A stretch of 64,000 nucleotides of DNA from assembly GCF_001279695.1 (NCBI RefSeq), contig NZ_LGDD01000268.1, positions 1 to 64,000 of the forward strand, read 5' to 3'. Both the position numbers and the translations under genes were made by a program. The notes beneath the pieces were generated by a model. It saw nothing but the letters and a program-made list of their open reading frames with translations. It was not told the origin of the DNA and did no database searches. Positions 24,993 through 35,111 of the stretch are shown one piece after another. Positions within the stretch are counted from its first letter, which is position 1. The number at the start of each line of letters is the position of its first letter. The DNA comes from Streptomyces sp. WM6378 (lineage in GTDB: Bacteria > Actinomycetota > Actinomycetes > Streptomycetales > Streptomycetaceae).

Positions 24993-26351
24993 ATGCCCGA
25001 CGAGAAGCCCCTCCCGCCTAGCCCGACCCCGGCGAACGCGGAACCCGACGCGGCCGCGAGCCCCCTGGCCAGCCCCCACGATCGGCAGCCGCCGACGGCG
25101 GGAACCTCCCGCGGGGAGGCCTGCACGTATCCACTCAGTAGTACGGGTGGTGCGGGTGGGAAAGACGGCCCGGCCGCAGGCCGGGCGCACCCCCGCCGGC
25201 CCGGGGCCGAAACCCGCGCCCCCCGGCCCGGGGCCACCCCCCGAACCCCGAGCCGGAGGCTGACCGCCCCCGAGGCCAGCCGGAGCAACGCCGTGCACCC
25301 CGGCGCCTGGTGGCTCTGGGCGCTGGGCCTCGCCACAGCCGCGTCGAGGACGAACAACCCCCTCCTGCTCGGCCTCCTCGTCGGCGTCGCCGGATACGTC
25401 GTGGCGGCTCGCAAGACGGACGCCCCCTGGGCCCGCTCGTACACCGCTTTCATCAAGATCGGCCTGTTCGTCGTCGGCCTGCGCCTCGCCTTCAACCTGG
25501 TCCTCGGCTCCCCGATCCCCGGCAGCCACACGCTGCTCACGCTCCCCGAACTCCCGCTCCCCGACTGGGCGAAGGGTATCCGCGTCGGCGGCCGGGTCAC
25601 CGCGGAGGGCATGCTCTTCGCCCTGTACGACGGGGCGCGCCTCGCCACGCTGCTGATCTGCGTGGGCGCGGCGAACGCCCTCGCCAACCCGGCCCGGCTC
25701 CTCAAGTCCCTGCCCGGCGCCCTGTACGAGGCCGGGGTCGCGGTCGTCGTCGCGATGACCTTCGCGCCGAACATGGTCGCCGACGTCGTACGGCTGCGTA
25801 CCGCGCGGAGGCTGCGCGGCCGCCCCACCGGCGGCATCAGGGCGATCGCCCAGATCGGCCTGCCGGTGCTCGAAGGCGCCCTGGAGCGCTCGGTCGCCGT
25901 GGCCGCCTCGATGGACGCGCGCGGCTACGGCCGCACCGCCCAGGTCCCCGCCCCCGTACGCCTCACCACCACCGTCCTCACCCTCGGCGGACTCCTGGGA
26001 GTCTGCGCGGGAACGTACGGACTGCTCGCCTCCGAAGGCGCCGCGTACGGCCTTCCCGTCCTCGCCGCGGGCCTGCTCGCCTCGCTCGCCGGGCTCCGCC
26101 TCGGCGGCCGCCGCCAGATCCGTACCCGCTACCGCCCCGACCGCTGGGGCCTCCGCTCCTGGCTGGTGGCCGGCTCCGGCGCGGCGGTCGCGGCGCTGAT
26201 GGTCTGGGCGGGTACGTACGCTCCACAGGCCCTCACGCTCGGGGTCGTCCCGCTGACCGCGCCGGGCCTGCCGCTGTGGCCCGCGCTGTCCCTGCTCGCC
26301 GGTCTGCTCCCGGCGTTCGTCGCACCCGTTCCACCGAAGGAGTCCCCGTGA
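24993..26351 (+). CDS. ECF transporter membrane component EcfT (CbiQ family)
   Basis: A 452-aa protein. The first 85 residues are a Pro/Ala/Gly-rich, poorly ordered extension. From about 95 on come the CbiQ helices and the coupling motifs ARSLKSLPGALYE-like and AASMDARGYGR, the second being the usual ARG coupling helix. The ATG at 24993 lies 8 bp after the previous stop; the frame is open further upstream only as a shadow of the SCO2322-type gene. Its stop overlaps the GTG of the ATPase gene. EcfT links the S component to the ATPases. The extension contains the repeated unit at 25151. Confidence 0.88.
   Translation: MPDEKPLPPSPTPANAEPDAAASPLASPHDRQPPTAGTSRGEACTYPLSSTGGAGGKDGPAAGRAHPRRPGAETRAPRPGATPRTPSRRLTAPEASRSNAVHPGAWWLWALGLATAASRTNNPLLLGLLVGVAGYVVAARKTDAPWARSYTAFIKIGLFVVGLRLAFNLVLGSPIPGSHTLLTLPELPLPDWAKGIRVGGRVTAEGMLFALYDGARLATLLICVGAANALANPARLLKSLPGALYEAGVAVVVAMTFAPNMVADVVRLRTARRLRGRPTGGIRAIAQIGLPVLEGALERSVAVAASMDARGYGRTAQVPAPVRLTTTVLTLGGLLGVCAGTYGLLASEGAAYGLPVLAAGLLASLAGLRLGGRRQIRTRYRPDRWGLRSWLVAGSGAAVAALMVWAGTYAPQALTLGVVPLTAPGLPLWPALSLLAGLLPAFVAPVPPKESP
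25151..25205 (+). repeat. Intragenic repeat copy 1 (EcfT extension)
   Basis: GCGGGTGGGAAAGACG followed by CCCGGCCGCAGGCCGGG and a GC-rich tail. It recurs at 27236-27290 with roughly 85 percent identity, in the same reading frame, encoding AGGKDxPAAGR. It has a palindromic centre, CCCGGCCGCAGGCCGGG. Confidence 0.75.
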
Positions 26352-28111
26352 TCCGGTTCGAGAACGTGTCGGTCACGTACGACTCCGCTGAGGAGCCGAC
26401 CGTGCGGGGCGTCGAACTCACCGTCCCCGAGGGGGAGTTGGTCCTTCTGGTCGGCCCGTCCGGGGTGGGCAAGTCGACGCTGCTCGGTACGGTCTCCGGG
26501 CTCGTCCCGCATTTCACCGGCGGCACCCTGCGCGGCCGGGTCACCGTGGACGGCCGCGACACCCGCACCCACAAGCCGCGCGAACTCGCCGACCTGGTCG
26601 GCACGGTGGGCCAGGACCCCCTCGCCCACTTCGTCACCGACACCGTCGAGGACGAACTCGCCTACGGAATGGAGTCGTTGGGCCTGGCTCCGGCGGTGAT
26701 GCGCCGCCGCGTCGAGGAGACCCTGGACCTGCTCGGCCTGGCAGAACTGCGCGACCGCCCGATCGCCACGCTCTCCGGCGGCCAGCAGCAGCGCGTCGCG
26801 ATCGGCTCGGTCCTCACCCCGCACCCGAAGGTCCTGGTCCTGGACGAGCCGACCTCGGCCCTTGATCCCGCCGCGGCGGAGGACGTCCTCTCTGTCCTCC
26901 AGCGCCTGGTGCACGACCTGGGCACGACGGTCCTGCTGGCGGAACACCGCCTGGAAAGGGTGGTCCAGTACGCGGACCAGGTCATCCTCCTCCCCGCCCC
27001 TGGCGCGCCCCCGGCGATGGGAACCCCGGCGGACATCATGAAGATCTCCCCCGTCCGCCCCCCGGTGGTGGCCCTGGGCCACCTGGCCGGCTGGGATCCG
27101 CTCCCCTTGTCAGTACGAGACGCCCGCCGAAGAGCCACCACCCTGCGCAACCAACTGGCCACCCACACCCCGCGACCCCCGCAGCCGCCCCACACCAACG
27201 GTGACACCCCGCAGCCGCCTCCCCACCACGGCCATGCGGGTGGGAAAGACGACCCGGCCGCAGGCCGGGTGCCCGCCCACCGGCCCGCAGCCGCAAAACG
27301 CACCCTGGCCAACCTGTTCCGCCGCCCCCCGGGCACCCCCAGCCCGCCCACCACAGCGACCGCCACCGCCCTGGGCGTACGCCGCGGCCGTGTGGAGGCG
27401 CTGCGCCGCGTGGACCTCAAGGTCACCCCGGGCGAGACCATCGCCCTGATGGGCCGCAACGGCGCCGGAAAGTCGACCCTGCTGGGCACCCTCGTGGGGA
27501 TGATCGAGCCGACCCAGGGCAGCGTCACCGTGGGCGGCCGCACCCCCCACCGCACCCCACCGAGCGAACTGATCCGCGAGGTCGGCCTCGTACCGCAGGA
27601 ACCAAGGGACCTGCTGTACGCGAACACCGTCGCCGCGGAGTGCACCGCCGCGGACGAGGACGCCGGGGCGACCCCGGGAAGCTGCCGCGACCTGGTGACC
27701 GCGCTGCTCCCGGGCGTACGGGACGACACGCACCCCCGCGACCTCTCCGAGGGCCAGCGCCTGGCGCTCGCGCTGGCGATCGTCCTGACCGGCTGCCCTC
27801 CCCTGCTCCTCCTGGACGAGCCGACCCGCGGCCTGGACTACGCGGCGAAGGCCCGCCTGGTCGAGGTGCTGCGGGCGCTCGCCGCCGAGGGCCATGCCAT
27901 CGTGCTCGCGACCCACGACGTGGAGCTGGCCGCAGAGCTCGCGCACCGTGTCGTGATCCTCGCGGGCGGTGAGGTCGTGGCGGACGGCCCGACGGCCGAG
28001 GTCGTCGTCTCCTCCCCCGCCTTCGCCCCGCAGGTCGCCAAGATCCTCGCCCCGCAGCACTGGCTCACCGTCCCGCAAGTACGCGAGGCCCTGTCGGGAA
28101 GCCTGTCATGA
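26348..28111 (+). CDS. ECF transporter ATPase, two fused ATP-binding domains
   Basis: A 587-aa protein with two ABC ATPase units. The first (about 1-250) has Walker A GPSGVGKST, signature LSGGQQQR and Walker B VLVLDEPTSALD. The second (about 345-587) has Walker A GRNGAGKST, signature LSEGQRLA and Walker B LLLLDEPTRGLD. The 90-residue linker between them holds the repeat at 27236. The fused pair stands in for EcfA and EcfA'. The GTG at 26348 overlaps the EcfT stop, and the next gene overlaps by ATGA. It powers uptake of a vitamin, most likely cobalamin given the riboswitch. Confidence 0.92.
   Translation: MIRFENVSVTYDSAEEPTVRGVELTVPEGELVLLVGPSGVGKSTLLGTVSGLVPHFTGGTLRGRVTVDGRDTRTHKPRELADLVGTVGQDPLAHFVTDTVEDELAYGMESLGLAPAVMRRRVEETLDLLGLAELRDRPIATLSGGQQQRVAIGSVLTPHPKVLVLDEPTSALDPAAAEDVLSVLQRLVHDLGTTVLLAEHRLERVVQYADQVILLPAPGAPPAMGTPADIMKISPVRPPVVALGHLAGWDPLPLSVRDARRRATTLRNQLATHTPRPPQPPHTNGDTPQPPPHHGHAGGKDDPAAGRVPAHRPAAAKRTLANLFRRPPGTPSPPTTATATALGVRRGRVEALRRVDLKVTPGETIALMGRNGAGKSTLLGTLVGMIEPTQGSVTVGGRTPHRTPPSELIREVGLVPQEPRDLLYANTVAAECTAADEDAGATPGSCRDLVTALLPGVRDDTHPRDLSEGQRLALALAIVLTGCPPLLLLDEPTRGLDYAAKARLVEVLRALAAEGHAIVLATHDVELAAELAHRVVILAGGEVVADGPTAEVVVSSPAFAPQVAKILAPQHWLTVPQVREALSGSLS
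27236..27290 (+). repeat. Intragenic repeat copy 2 (ATPase linker)
   Basis: Second copy of the unit at 25151-25205, in the linker between the two ATPase domains. It encodes HAGGKDDPAAGRVPAHRP. The two copies differ at about eight positions. Confidence 0.75.
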
Positions 28112-28926
28112 CCCCTGTCGTGAAGGGGAGCGCACGACCTGTCCGCCTGGGCCCGCGCGCGGTGATCGCCCTCTCCCTCATCACCCTCATCGGCATCGCG
28201 GCCTTCGGCTGGCCGCTGCTCGCCGACGCGGACTCCGGCCTCGCGCACGCCCAGGACGCCCCCTGGCTCTTCGCCGCCCTGCTCCCCCTCCTCGTGGGTG
28301 TGGTGATCGCCACGATCGCCGACGACGGCATGGACGCCAAGGCCGTCGCGATGCTCGGCGTGCTCGCCGCGGTGGGCGCCGCGCTGCGCCCACTGGGCGC
28401 GGGCACGGCGGGCCTGGAGCCGATGTTCTTCCTGATGGTGCTGAGCGGCCGCGTGCTCGGCCCGGGCTTCGGCTTCGTACTCGGCTCGGTGACGATGTTC
28501 GCCTCGGCCCTGCTGACCGGCGGGGTCGGGCCGTGGATGCCGTTCCAGATGCTCGCGATGGGCTGGTTCACGATGGGCGCGGGCCTGCTGCCGGGCCCGC
28601 ACCGCCTGCGCGGCCGGGCCGAACTGGCCCTGCTCGCGCTCTACGGGGCGCTGGCCTCACTCGCGTACGGCACGGTCATGAACCTCCAGGGCTGGACCTT
28701 CATCGGCGGCATGGCCTCGGGCATCTCCTTCCACCCCGGCGACGCACTCCACGAGAACCTGATCCGCTTCTTCGCCTACTGCGCGGCCACCTCGCTCGGC
28801 TGGGACCTGGGCCGGGCGGCGCTCACGGTCGTACTGACCCTCACTCTCGGCGCCACTGCGCTCAAGGCGTTGAGGCGTGCGACGAGGCGCGCCGCCTTCG
28901 AGGCCCAGGTCACATTCGAGGCCTGA
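28108..28926 (+). CDS. ECF transporter S component, probable cobalamin specificity subunit
   Basis: A 272-aa membrane protein with about six to seven helices, for example ALSLITLIGIAAFGWPLLA, LFAALLPLLVGVVIATIA and GVLAAVGAALRPLG. It carries the S-component pattern LGFVLGSVTMFASAL-like and LTGGVGPWMPFQMLAMGW. Its start overlaps the ATPase stop by ATGA. As the last gene of the unit under the cobalamin riboswitch, B12 or a precursor is the likely ligand, as for CbrT; the sequence alone does not fix the ligand. Confidence 0.85.
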   Translation: MTPVVKGSARPVRLGPRAVIALSLITLIGIAAFGWPLLADADSGLAHAQDAPWLFAALLPLLVGVVIATIADDGMDAKAVAMLGVLAAVGAALRPLGAGTAGLEPMFFLMVLSGRVLGPGFGFVLGSVTMFASALLTGGVGPWMPFQMLAMGWFTMGAGLLPGPHRLRGRAELALLALYGALASLAYGTVMNLQGWTFIGGMASGISFHPGDALHENLIRFFAYCAATSLGWDLGRAALTVVLTLTLGATALKALRRATRRAAFEAQVTFEA

Positions 28927-29234
28927 AAAGGGTCCCGCCGGGGTGAGGCCGCCCACAGGACCTTGGTCCTCTACGAGGCGGGATAGTGGCCCCAGAACGT
29001 GATCCACAGGGCCTCTCACGCCCGCACTGACCTGCATTTATCCGTCCCTTACACCCCCAGGGACGTTTCACCTGTCGTGCGACTCCCACTAGTAAACGGG
29101 GTCATTGCGGCCGCCCATCGAGCCAGTTACAACTGTTCGAGTCGCCGGAACCGCCCGGTCCGCTCGCCGGGCTGATTCATTACGGGTTCCCTCGCCGTGG
29201 AGGTCTTCGAACCTCCGGCGGAGCGCGACGGCCA
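28927..29234 (+). other. 308-bp leader of the transglycosylase gene
   Basis: No gene is seen. The 3' half looks structured: a 6-bp stem GGAGGT/ACCTCC with a UUCG-containing loop (29199-29216) lies 19 bp before the ATG, and several GC-rich pairings precede it. Streptomycete wall-lysis genes often have a ydaO-type c-di-AMP riboswitch here; I see only weak resemblance. Confidence 0.35.
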
Positions 29235-29657
29235 ATGTCCCCGAAGTTAGGTATCGCCTTGTCTTTCGCCGCCCGTTTCACCGCTCGTAAGAAGTCCATT
29301 GCCGCCGCCGGCGCCACGCTGCTCGCCGCTGCCGGTGTCGCCATGGCCGCCGTCCCGGCCCAGGCCGCACCGACGAGCGCCCAGGCGATTGCAAAGCAGA
29401 TGATGCCGGACGCGCAGTTCCAGTGCTTCAGCAAGATCGTGAACCACGAGTCCGGCTGGAACCCGTCCGCCACCAACGCCTCCTCCGGCGCGTACGGCCT
29501 GGTCCAGGCCCTGCCCGGCAACAAGATGGCCTCGGCCGGCGCCGACTGGCAGACCAACCCGGCCACCCAGATCAAGTGGGGCCTGGGCTACATGAACGAG
29601 CGTTACGGCAGCCCGTGTGGCGCCTGGAACTTCTGGCAGCAGAACAGCTGGTACTAA
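29235..29657 (+). CDS. Secreted lytic transglycosylase-like protein
   Basis: A 140-aa protein. The signal peptide is about 1-45: basic FTARKKSIAAAGATLLAAAG, then PAQAAPT as cleavage region. The mature part is a short SLT/aggregation-promoting-factor type domain with FSKIVNHESGWNPSATN (catalytic Glu), SSGAYGLVQALPGNKM and WGLGYMNERYGSPCGAW. It should cleave glycan strands outside the cell. Its stop overlaps the stop of the convergent lipase gene. The long leader suggests RNA-level control. Confidence 0.88.
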   Translation: MSPKLGIALSFAARFTARKKSIAAAGATLLAAAGVAMAAVPAQAAPTSAQAIAKQMMPDAQFQCFSKIVNHESGWNPSATNASSGAYGLVQALPGNKMASAGADWQTNPATQIKWGLGYMNERYGSPCGAWNFWQQNSWY

Positions 29658-30865
29658 GCCGTACCGGCAATGGAGTCGAAGAGCCGCACGATCTGCGGCC
29701 CCGACTTCTTGAAGGCCCCGTTGTGGTCGACCGCTCCCTGGTCGACGACCGGGGCCTTCTTTCCGTGTGCGGCCAGTTGCCGGGCGCAGCTGAGCGTGTT
29801 GGCGATCGGCACGTCGGTGTCCCCGGTGGCGGTGTAGAGCCGCACCGGCACGGCGGGCTTCCAGTCACAGGTGTGATCGTTGTCCCGCATGGCGTCGAGG
29901 AGGGCGCCGCGCGGATGCTGGAGCCGCGCGTAGAAAGCGGGCGTGAGCAGGTCCTTCACATTGCCCGGCAACGCGCCCAGGATCTCCTCCTCGGTGTGGG
30001 TCCCGTCGAGCAGCCCGTCGACGACCCGCGCGTAGGGCGCGCGGAAGGCTTCCCCGGGCTCCTTGTAGAGGGGGCGGAGCCGATTCTGGGCAGTGAGCCA
30101 GTAGGACATGTAAAGCACCCCACTGGTGTCATTGACCCGGCCGTCGAAGAGGGCAGGCACCTCTTGCCCCGCTAGGTCGTACGGTCCGGAGACCGGCGCC
30201 AGTGCCTTCAGCCGGAAATGGGCATCGGCCCCCTGGCTGAGCGCCTTGCCTAGCGCCATGGCGACCTGCCCGCCCTGCGAGAACCCGGTGCCGTACACGT
30301 CCCCGGTCAGCGGCCGGCCCAGCTCGCGGGCGGCGGTACGGGTGGCCCGCAGCATGTCGAGCGAGGCGGACACGGACGAGGCGGTGTCCATGTACGGGTG
30401 CCGGCCGGGGCCCTTCCCGAGCCCCAGGTAGTCGGGCGCGGCGACGGCTCGCCCGTCGGAGGCGTGCAGATACGGCGAGAGCCGGCCGTCGTCCTCGCCG
30501 ACGGAGGGCGCGTAGTCCCGGTCGACCATGGTGCCGTGGGTGTCCGCGACGAGATCGAGCCGCCCGCGCCGGCCGTCGACGGGCAGCACGAGCAGGCCGG
30601 TGGCGGTCGTGGGGCGCCCCTGCGGGGTGATGGTCCGGTACGTGACCCGGTACCCCCGCACGCCGTAGCGGACCGTGGCGCTGTCGACACCGGCGTCCTT
30701 GAGGAAGCCGGAGACCTGGGCGGGGGTGAGGTCGGAGACGGGCGTGAGGGACAGGAGGTCGCCGCGGTGTTCCTGGGTGCGGGCCTGGGCGAGCGGCGCG
30801 GCTGCCCCAACTGTGCTGACCAGCAAGGCAGTTGCAACGGCGGCCCGAGCGATTGACTTCGTCAT
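29654..30865 (-). CDS. Secreted alpha/beta-hydrolase (lipase family)
   Basis: A 403-aa secreted hydrolase. The signal peptide is about 1-31 (MTKSIARAAVATALLVSTVG start). The nucleophile elbow is GTGFSQGGQVAMALG, with Ser in GFSQGG. PDYLGLGKGPGRHPY and the late SVDHNGAF-like His region (QGAVDHNGAF) complete a lipase/prolyl-oligopeptidase-like fold. Family members cleave lipids or esters. The ATG at 30865 fits the signal peptide; the frame runs on to 30943. It is monocistronic, convergent with the transglycosylase gene. Confidence 0.87.
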   Translation of the reverse strand: MTKSIARAAVATALLVSTVGAAAPLAQARTQEHRGDLLSLTPVSDLTPAQVSGFLKDAGVDSATVRYGVRGYRVTYRTITPQGRPTTATGLLVLPVDGRRGRLDLVADTHGTMVDRDYAPSVGEDDGRLSPYLHASDGRAVAAPDYLGLGKGPGRHPYMDTASSVSASLDMLRATRTAARELGRPLTGDVYGTGFSQGGQVAMALGKALSQGADAHFRLKALAPVSGPYDLAGQEVPALFDGRVNDTSGVLYMSYWLTAQNRLRPLYKEPGEAFRAPYARVVDGLLDGTHTEEEILGALPGNVKDLLTPAFYARLQHPRGALLDAMRDNDHTCDWKPAVPVRLYTATGDTDVPIANTLSCARQLAAHGKKAPVVDQGAVDHNGAFKKSGPQIVRLFDSIAGTA

Positions 30866-31165
30866 ACGCAAACCCTGGCCGGTCCCACCCACCCGGGACC
30901 ATCCGACCAGCCCCCGCACCGGAAGGGTGCCTAGGCCCACCATGGGGAGGCCCCTTCCCCCACCCCGACCCCCCTACCGGGCCGGCCGGCGATCCCGTGG
31001 GCGCCCCAACTCGCCATGCAGAGAGGCGAGTTCAACCCATGGGACGGCCAATGGTCCGGCTTCGCAGGCTCCGCTCAGACCCAGAGCCGAGCCCGAGCCC
31101 CACCACTCCAACCGCGCTAGGAGCGGCGGGGCTTCCCGCCGCACTCCGCCAGGGACAACCCCCCC

Positions 31166-31336
31166 AGGGGCGCGGGGAACCGCGCGACCAGCCACAGACG
31201 ATCCGCAGTCGAAAGCGGACCACACTCAGCCCCTCCGGCGCCTGAGGAGCGGGGGTTGTCCGGGGGCAGCGCCCCCGGTAACGAACCTCAGCCCATCTCA
31301 ACCCCCCGGAGGGTCTCGGGAAGGGGCGGGGTGGGG
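31166..31336. repeat. Dispersed intergenic repeat within 30866-31340
   Basis: 31166-31214 matches 22632-22680 (AGGGGCGCGGGGAACnGCGCGACCAGCCAC core) and 31303-31336 is an exact inverted copy of 22465-22498. The rest of the 475-bp gap shows no gene. The second part probably also ends transcription between the lipase and thiolase genes. Confidence 0.75.
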
Positions 31337-31340
31337 AGAA

Positions 31341-32734
<1,394 letters not shown>

Positions 32735-32747
32735 CATGGAGTGGCCA

Positions 32748-33995
32748 ATGCGTTGCCCCCACCTGCCCGACGGGTTCGACTTCACCGACCCCGACCTGCT
32801 CCAATCCCGCGTGCCGCACCCGGAGTTCGCCGAGCTGCGGAAGACAGCCCCGGTGTGGTGGTGCGCCCAGCCGGCCGGCATCGCCGGCTTCCAGGACGAC
32901 GGCTACTGGGCGGTGACGCGGCACGCCGACGTCAAATACGTGTCCACGCACCCGGAGTTGTTCTCCTCCAACACCAACACCGCGGTCATCCGCTTCAACG
33001 AGTCGATCAGCCGCGAGCAGATCGACGTCCAGAAGCTGATCATGCTGAACATGGACCCGCCCGAGCACACCCGGGTCCGCCAGATCGTCCAGCGCGGCTT
33101 CACTCCGCGCGCGATCCGCTCCCTGGAGGGGGCCCTGCGCGACCGCGCCCGCAGCATCGTGGACGCGGCACTATCGGAAGCCAACAAGAACAACGGCACC
33201 TTCGACTTCGTCACCAACATCGCCGTCGAGCTCCCCCTCCAAGCCATCGCCGAACTGATCGGCGTCCCCCAGGAGGACCGGACCAAGATCTTCGACTGGT
33301 CCAACAAGATGGCGGCGTACGACGATCCCGAGTACGCGATCACCGAGGAGATCGGCGCCGAGGCCGCGATGGAGCTGGTCTCGTACGCGATGAACCTGGC
33401 GGCGGCGCGCAAGGAGTGCCCGGCGAAGGACATCGTCTCGACCCTGGTCGCGGCCGAGGGCGAGGGCAACCTGCTCTCGGACGAGTTCGGCTTCTTCGTC
33501 ATCCTGCTCGCGGTGGCGGGCAACGAGACGACCCGCAACGCCATCAGCCACGGCATGCACGCGTTCCTGACCCACCCCGATCAGTGGGAACTCTACAAAC
33601 GCGAGCGCCCCGACACCGCGGCCGAGGAGATCGTGCGGTGGGCGACCCCGGTCGTCTCCTTCCAGCGGACGGCGACCCAGGACACCGAACTCGGCGGCCA
33701 GAAGATCAAGGCCGGCGACCGCGTCGGCATCTTCTACTCCTCCGCCAACAACGACCCCGAGGTCTTCGAGGACCCCGAGCGCTTCGACATCACCCGGGAC
33801 CCCAACCCCCACCTCGGCTTCGGCGGCGGGGGCCCGCACTTCTGCCTCGGCAAGTCCCTGGCGGTCCTCGAAATCAACCTGATCTTCAACGCGGTGGCCG
33901 ACGTCCTGCCCGACCTGCGCCTGGCCGGCGACCCCCGCCGGCTCCGCTCGGCCTGGCTGAACGGCATCAAGGGGCTTCAGGTAACCCGGAGTTGA
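32748..33995 (+). CDS. Cytochrome P450, CYP125-like (steroid C26 monooxygenase)
   Basis: A 415-aa P450. It has the I-helix LLAVAGNETTRN, the ExxR motif EEIVRWATPV-like region, and the heme loop FGGGGPHFCLGKSLA with the ligand Cys. Other stretches such as LMLNMDPPEHTRVR-like, SFQRTATQDTELGGQKIKAG and LPDGFDFTDPDLL follow mycobacterial CYP125, which hydroxylates the terminal carbon of the cholesterol side chain. The ATG at 32748 has GGAG 6-7 nt upstream; an ATG at 32736 is the alternative. It needs an electron-transfer partner, for which the ferredoxin at 19380 is a candidate. Confidence 0.93.
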   Translation: MRCPHLPDGFDFTDPDLLQSRVPHPEFAELRKTAPVWWCAQPAGIAGFQDDGYWAVTRHADVKYVSTHPELFSSNTNTAVIRFNESISREQIDVQKLIMLNMDPPEHTRVRQIVQRGFTPRAIRSLEGALRDRARSIVDAALSEANKNNGTFDFVTNIAVELPLQAIAELIGVPQEDRTKIFDWSNKMAAYDDPEYAITEEIGAEAAMELVSYAMNLAAARKECPAKDIVSTLVAAEGEGNLLSDEFGFFVILLAVAGNETTRNAISHGMHAFLTHPDQWELYKRERPDTAAEEIVRWATPVVSFQRTATQDTELGGQKIKAGDRVGIFYSSANNDPEVFEDPERFDITRDPNPHLGFGGGGPHFCLGKSLAVLEINLIFNAVADVLPDLRLAGDPRRLRSAWLNGIKGLQVTRS

Positions 33996-34077
33996 CCCAC
34001 CCAGAACCGGGAGGCAGGGGCCATCCCCCCTACGCCCCGCCCCTGTCTCCTCCCGGGCGCCCCGTTACGCTCGTCCC

Positions 34078-35049
34078 ATGATCAACGGGGTGGACGACAC
34101 AGATCAGGGCTGGGGCGCGACCCGGCTGTGGGCGGAGAAGAGCCTGGGCGCGCGCATCGAGCACGCGGTCGCGCTGCGCGGCGGGTGGACCTCCGAGATG
34201 CGGCGCCTGTACGTCGCCGGGGAGCGGCCCCGCTCGGCCGTGCTCCGCTCCTTCGTCAAGGAGTTCTACGTACGGCACGCCCCCGGGCTGCTCACGCGCG
34301 AGGCCGCCGTCCTGACCCTGCTCGCCCGTACCGGCGTACCGGCCGCCGAGCTCATCGCCGTCGACCCGGAGGGCGCGCACTGCGACCACCCGTCGCTGCT
34401 CATGTCGCTACTCCCGGGCGAGGTACGCCTCGACGCGTCCGGGGCCGACGAGCGCGCTCCGCTGCTCGCCCGCCAGCTCCTCGACATCCACCGCGTCGAG
34501 GTCGGCGCGTCCGAGCGGCCCCGGGACTACGAGGCCTGGACCTCCGCCGACGAAGTCGAGGCACCCGAAGACACCCGCCGACCCGACGTCTGGCGGCGCG
34601 CCGTCGACGTCATCCGGCGCCAACCACCCACATATCAGCCGGTGTTCCTGCACCGCGACTTCCATCCCGGCAACGTCCTGTTCACCGGCGCCGGCCCCGA
34701 GCTGGGCGTCAGCGGCGTGGTCGACTGGGTCGAGACGTCCTGGGGTCCGGCCGACCTCGACGTGGCGCACTGCTCGACCAACCTCGCGCTGCTCCACGGC
34801 GCCCCGGCCGGGCTCGCCTTCGCCGAGCAGTACGTCGCGGCGGGCGGACAGCTCGCACCCGACCCGTACGACCGCCTGTACTGGCGCCTCCTCGACGCCC
34901 TCGCCTTCGCCCCGGACGCCGAGAAGGTCGCCGACCCGTGGCGCGCCCTCGGCCGCACGGACCTCACCCCGGACCTCGTCAAGGAGCGCCTGGAGACGTA
35001 CCTCCAGGCCGTGCTCGACCTCTGCACACGGGAGGCCAACGCCTCTTGA
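34078..35049 (+). CDS. Aminoglycoside phosphotransferase-family protein
   Basis: A 323-aa protein with the small-molecule kinase fold. The catalytic motif is VFLHRDFHPGNVLF (residues about 193-206), followed by the metal Asp in VVDWVETSWGPADLDVAH. The N-terminal lobe has SFVKEFYVRHAPGLL, which may hold the ATP Lys. The family phosphorylates aminoglycosides, macrolides, choline or sugars; substrate cannot be inferred. It starts 80 bp after the P450 and may be read with it. Confidence 0.85.
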   Translation: MINGVDDTDQGWGATRLWAEKSLGARIEHAVALRGGWTSEMRRLYVAGERPRSAVLRSFVKEFYVRHAPGLLTREAAVLTLLARTGVPAAELIAVDPEGAHCDHPSLLMSLLPGEVRLDASGADERAPLLARQLLDIHRVEVGASERPRDYEAWTSADEVEAPEDTRRPDVWRRAVDVIRRQPPTYQPVFLHRDFHPGNVLFTGAGPELGVSGVVDWVETSWGPADLDVAHCSTNLALLHGAPAGLAFAEQYVAAGGQLAPDPYDRLYWRLLDALAFAPDAEKVADPWRALGRTDLTPDLVKERLETYLQAVLDLCTREANAS

Positions 35050-35111
35050 TGACCGCCCTTCCTGCTGAAACAGTTGATCTGGAGCACTCACGCAACTGAA
35101 TCGGCAGGAAA

